From: Clostridia bacterium
Lineage (GTDB): Bacteria; Bacillota; Clostridia; Oscillospirales; Acutalibacteraceae
NCBI GenBank assembly: GCA_017618135.1
Contig: JAFZUV010000002.1
Coordinates: 1-64,000, forward strand
Direction: 5' to 3'
DNA: 64,000 bases
Shown here: piece after piece, positions 61,459-64,000 of the stretch
Numbering within the stretch: the first letter of the stretch is position 1
How the letters are laid out: every line of letters begins with the position of its first letter
The notes under the pieces: model-generated
Seen by the model: only the letters and a program-made list of their open reading frames with translations
Told to the model about the DNA's origin: nothing
Database searches by the model: none
Position numbers and translations under genes: made by a program

Positions 61459-62459
61459 TGGCTAAATATACCGCAATGGGAGGACAGGCGCTGATAGAAG
61501 GAATACTTATGCGTTCCCCCGAGAAAACGGCTCTTGCCGTCAGAACCCCTGATAAAGGTATAGATATAACCTATATGGAGCAAAAGTCCTTAAAGGATAA
61601 ATATGAAATACTTAAAGCGCCGATACTAAGGGGTGTTATCTCATTTGCGGAGTCTATGATACAAGGTTATAAAGCGCTGATGATTTCGGCTGAAAAATCA
61701 GGATATACCGATGTGGAGGATAAAGAGGAGCACGAAGAGCGGACAGAGGACGAAAAGGCGAAATCCAAAGAAAAGTTAAGCAAGATAATAAATATTGTTA
61801 TGGTACTGGGTACCGTGCTTGGCGTGGTGCTGGCGGTAGTGCTGTTTATGCTTATTCCCCGACTTGCGGTAAAGGGGTTTGAAGCGGTGTTCGCAACCGA
61901 GTTTTCAAAGATTGCGCGTTCAAGCATAGAACAGCTTATAAAGCTTATTGTTTTAGTGGCGTATATGTACGGCGTATCTCTTATGCCGGATATTAAGCGG
62001 GTGTTTATGTATCACGGAGCGGAGCATAAAACTATTTTTTGCTATGAACACGGGCTGGAGCTTACGGTGGAAAATGTACGCAGAGAACGAAGATTTCATC
62101 CCCGGTGCGGAACATCGTTCTTAATTCTTATGATACTTGTAAGTATTATCGTATCGACGGTGGTTCAGCTCATTTTCCCGGGCGTTTATTCGATAGTGTG
62201 GCTTTGGGTAATAGCTAAGATACTAATGGTGCCGGTAATTTGCGGACTTGGCTTTGAGCTTTTACGGCTTTGCGGCAGATATGATAATTTGTTTACTAAA
62301 ATCGTATCGGCACCGGGCCTTTGGCTCCAGAGAATTACAACAAAGGAGCCGCAGGATGAGATGATTGAAATAGCTGTTGCCGCACTCCGCGCGGCTGAGC
62401 CGGATGTGCCGGATGTTGACCGCAGTATTGATAAAGGACAGGAGAAAGTTGACGAATAA
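61458..62459 (+). CDS. DUF1385 (YqhQ-like) membrane protein
   Basis: This 333-residue protein opens MGGQALIEGILMRSPEKTALAVR and has YHGAEHKTIFCYEHG and RRFHPRCGTSFL later, the DUF1385 signature, with about four membrane helices. Its function is unknown, although it commonly lies next to prmC and prfA in Firmicutes, as here. It overlaps the preceding kinase gene by one base and prmC by 11. Confidence 0.92.
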   Translation: MAKYTAMGGQALIEGILMRSPEKTALAVRTPDKGIDITYMEQKSLKDKYEILKAPILRGVISFAESMIQGYKALMISAEKSGYTDVEDKEEHEERTEDEKAKSKEKLSKIINIVMVLGTVLGVVLAVVLFMLIPRLAVKGFEAVFATEFSKIARSSIEQLIKLIVLVAYMYGVSLMPDIKRVFMYHGAEHKTIFCYEHGLELTVENVRRERRFHPRCGTSFLILMILVSIIVSTVVQLIFPGVYSIVWLWVIAKILMVPVICGLGFELLRLCGRYDNLFTKIVSAPGLWLQRITTKEPQDEMIEIAVAALRAAEPDVPDVDRSIDKGQEKVDE

Positions 62460-63297
62460 TACTATCTTTAATATTTACAACAAAACAAAAGAAAAGCTCA
62501 GAATTTCGGGTATTGATGACTGCGGATTTGAAGCTCGTGTGATAATGAGACATATAACCGGGTTTGATAATAAAAAAATATTGATGAATTATAACTATGT
62601 CTTAAACAGGAGTCAGCTCCTGAAACTTGACAGTATTATTAAAAGGCGGCAGGCGCGGTACCCGCTTCAGTATATTTTAGGTGAATGGTCTTTTTACGGC
62701 AGAACCTTTAAGGTGGGCGAGGGCGTTTTAATTCCGAGAAGTGACACGGAGGTTGTTGTTGAGACCGCGTTAAACCTCATAAAAGATAAAGAAAATCCGA
62801 GAATTCTCGATTTATGCGCGGGTAGCGGCGCGATAGGAATAACACTGTCGCTTGAGCGGCCGGACAGTAATGTAGTGCTGCTTGAAAAGTATGAAAAGCC
62901 GCTTCAATTTGCCGAAAGAAACAGGGAAATAAACAAAGCGCAAAACGCCCAATGCGTACAGGGGGATGTGCTCAAGTCGGATTTGGCTGACAAGGAATTT
63001 GACTTGATTGTTTCGAACCCTCCGTATATAAGCGTAAGTGATATGAAAGCTCTGCAGCCGGAAGTCAGATTTGAGCCGTCGGAGGCGCTTTGCCCCGGTG
63101 AAGATGAATTGCTTTTTTATAAAGAAATAATCAAACGCTACGGTAATTCGGTCAGCTTTGGAGGAAGCATCTGCTTTGAAGTGGGCATAAATGAGGCTGA
63201 GCGTGTGAAAGAGCTGATGTCCGAAGTATTTAATTCGGTAGAAACTGAAAAAGATTACGCCGGAATCGAGAGAGTGGTTTTCGGGACAGCGAAATAG
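62449..63297 (+). CDS. prmC: Release factor glutamine methyltransferase PrmC
   Basis: This 282-residue enzyme methylates the GGQ glutamine of release factors RF1 and RF2. The SAM motif is LDLCAGSGAIGI and the catalytic motif NPPYIS is present. TTG at 62449 is chosen because AGGAG lies five bases upstream; this also trims a non-conserved N-terminus. prfA is not next to it in this window. Confidence 0.94.
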   Translation: MTNNTIFNIYNKTKEKLRISGIDDCGFEARVIMRHITGFDNKKILMNYNYVLNRSQLLKLDSIIKRRQARYPLQYILGEWSFYGRTFKVGEGVLIPRSDTEVVVETALNLIKDKENPRILDLCAGSGAIGITLSLERPDSNVVLLEKYEKPLQFAERNREINKAQNAQCVQGDVLKSDLADKEFDLIVSNPPYISVSDMKALQPEVRFEPSEALCPGEDELLFYKEIIKRYGNSVSFGGSICFEVGINEAERVKELMSEVFNSVETEKDYAGIERVVFGTAK

Positions 63298-63336
63298 TAT
63301 ACAATCCAGTTAAAATATATTTACGGAGGCAGAAAA

Positions 63337-64000
63337 ATGGCAAGAGAAAAAATTACAAAAACCGTAGGCACGGATAAATCAAGCGAAGGCCGCGAAAAGG
63401 CGTTGGCTACCGCAATGGCACAGATAGAAAAACAGTACGGCAAGGGTGCTGTCATGAAGCTCGGCGAAAACGCTTCCATGAGTGTTGAGCACATAAAAAC
63501 CGGCTCGTTGGCACTTGATATGGCACTCGGTATCGGCGGTATTCCGCGCGGCAGGATAGTGGAGATTTACGGACCTGAGTCGTCCGGTAAAACAACCCTG
63601 GCGCTTCACTGCGTTGCCGAAGCTCAAAAGGCCGGCGGAACTGCGGCGTTTATAGATGTTGAGCATGCGCTTGACCCGGTTTACGCCGAAAATTTGGGTG
63701 TGGATATTGATTCCCTTTTGGTATCTCAACCCGATTCCGGCGAACAGGCGCTTGAAATTGCGGAGGCTCTCGTTCGCTCAGGCGCTATAGATATTATCGT
63801 TATAGACTCGGTCGCCGCGCTTGTTACCCGTGCTGAAATTGAGGGCGAAATGGGAGATAATCATGTAGGACAGCTTGCGCGCCTTATGTCGCAGGCACTA
63901 CGCAAGCTTACCGGCGCGCTTTCAAAGTCAAACTGCTCTGCTATATTTATCAATCAGCTTCGTGAAAAAATCGGTGTAATTTACGGCAATCCCGAGACCA
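63337..64000 (+). CDS. recA: Recombinase RecA (5' part, runs off the window)
   Basis: The first 221 codons of RecA are present. The Walker A motif is GPESSGKTT, then VIDSVAALV, and the L2-adjacent block [21 protein letters not shown]. It catalyses strand exchange and SOS induction. GGAGG precedes the ATG. The gene continues beyond base 64000. Confidence 0.98.
   Translation, partial: MAREKITKTVGTDKSSEGREKALATAMAQIEKQYGKGAVMKLGENASMSVEHIKTGSLALDMALGIGGIPRGRIVEIYGPESSGKTTLALHCVAEAQKAGGTAAFIDVEHALDPVYAENLGVDIDSLLVSQPDSGEQALEIAEALVRSGAIDIIVIDSVAALVTRAEIEGEMGDNHVGQLARLMSQALRKLTGALSKSNCSAIFINQLREKIGVIYGNPET

Overview
The window looks like part of the chromosome of a spore-forming anaerobic Firmicute of class Clostridia, probably near the Oscillospirales/Ruminococcus group. 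The evidence is the gene content: SpoIID, a BofA-like protein, a SpoIVFB-like M50 protease, IreB, the Prp/L27 pair, DUF1934-argS, a pheST T-box, and cohesin- and dockerin-like surface proteins. Codon use is moderately GC-rich and Shine-Dalgarno sites are strong (GGAGG, GAGGTG). No prophage, plasmid or CRISPR array is visible. The identification rests on reading motifs by eye; no database search was possible.

Layout. 1-240 is the 3' end of a 23S rRNA gene with no 5S gene behind it. 469-7617 is an accessory block: a 1316-residue secreted repeat protein with a dockerin-like end, a BofA-like gene, a PqqD-like gene coupled to a membrane-anchor-free SipW-like peptidase, a divergently transcribed secreted protein, and a 34-codon acidic peptide gene with a perfect Shine-Dalgarno site. 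7.9-10.8 kb holds a K+-dependent membrane pyrophosphatase and an M50 protease. 10.9-11.4 kb holds a 161-bp tandem repeat that copies the 3' end of the adjacent tRNA-Arg gene. 11.5-18.8 kb carries an alanine/glycine symporter, a GMP synthase lacking its amidotransferase domain, a lipoprotein and a padR-DUF1700-DUF4097-copA operon.

19.0-24.1 kb (minus strand) is housekeeping: parB/noc, rsmG, rlmH, a WalJ-type hydrolase, murA. 24.2-30.3 kb has spoIID, the L10 leader with rplJ-rplL, a membrane-anchored cohesin protein, a PHP hydrolase, azlCD and an RluA-type synthase. 30.2-43.2 kb (minus) carries engB-lon, pncB, argS, murI, ireB, T-box-pheS-pheT and rsmA. 43.2-46.4 kb is mixed: an unknown conserved protein, an SPFH protein, a zinc-finger membrane protein divergent from an XRE regulator, and a RAYT-type transposase that contains two REP-like palindromes in opposite orientation. 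46.4-49.5 kb (minus) is rplU-prp-rpmA, then a zinc-ribbon gene, obg and mrnC. 49.6-57.8 kb has the TPP riboswitch-thiT unit, a D,D-carboxypeptidase, pgi and a four-gene sodium-pumping decarboxylase operon. 57.9-64.0 kb has a repeat lipoprotein with a two-component system, a DUF1385 protein, prmC and the start of recA.

How the parts fit. Sodium energetics recur: pyrophosphatase, biotin-dependent decarboxylase and symporter. A dockerin-like protein and an anchored cohesin occur in the same window. The most likely undescribed system is the 4.9-7.6 kb cluster, where a PqqD-type peptide-binding protein, a SipW-like protease without a membrane anchor and a short acidic peptide sit together. It could be a minimal peptide-maturation unit, but this is inference.
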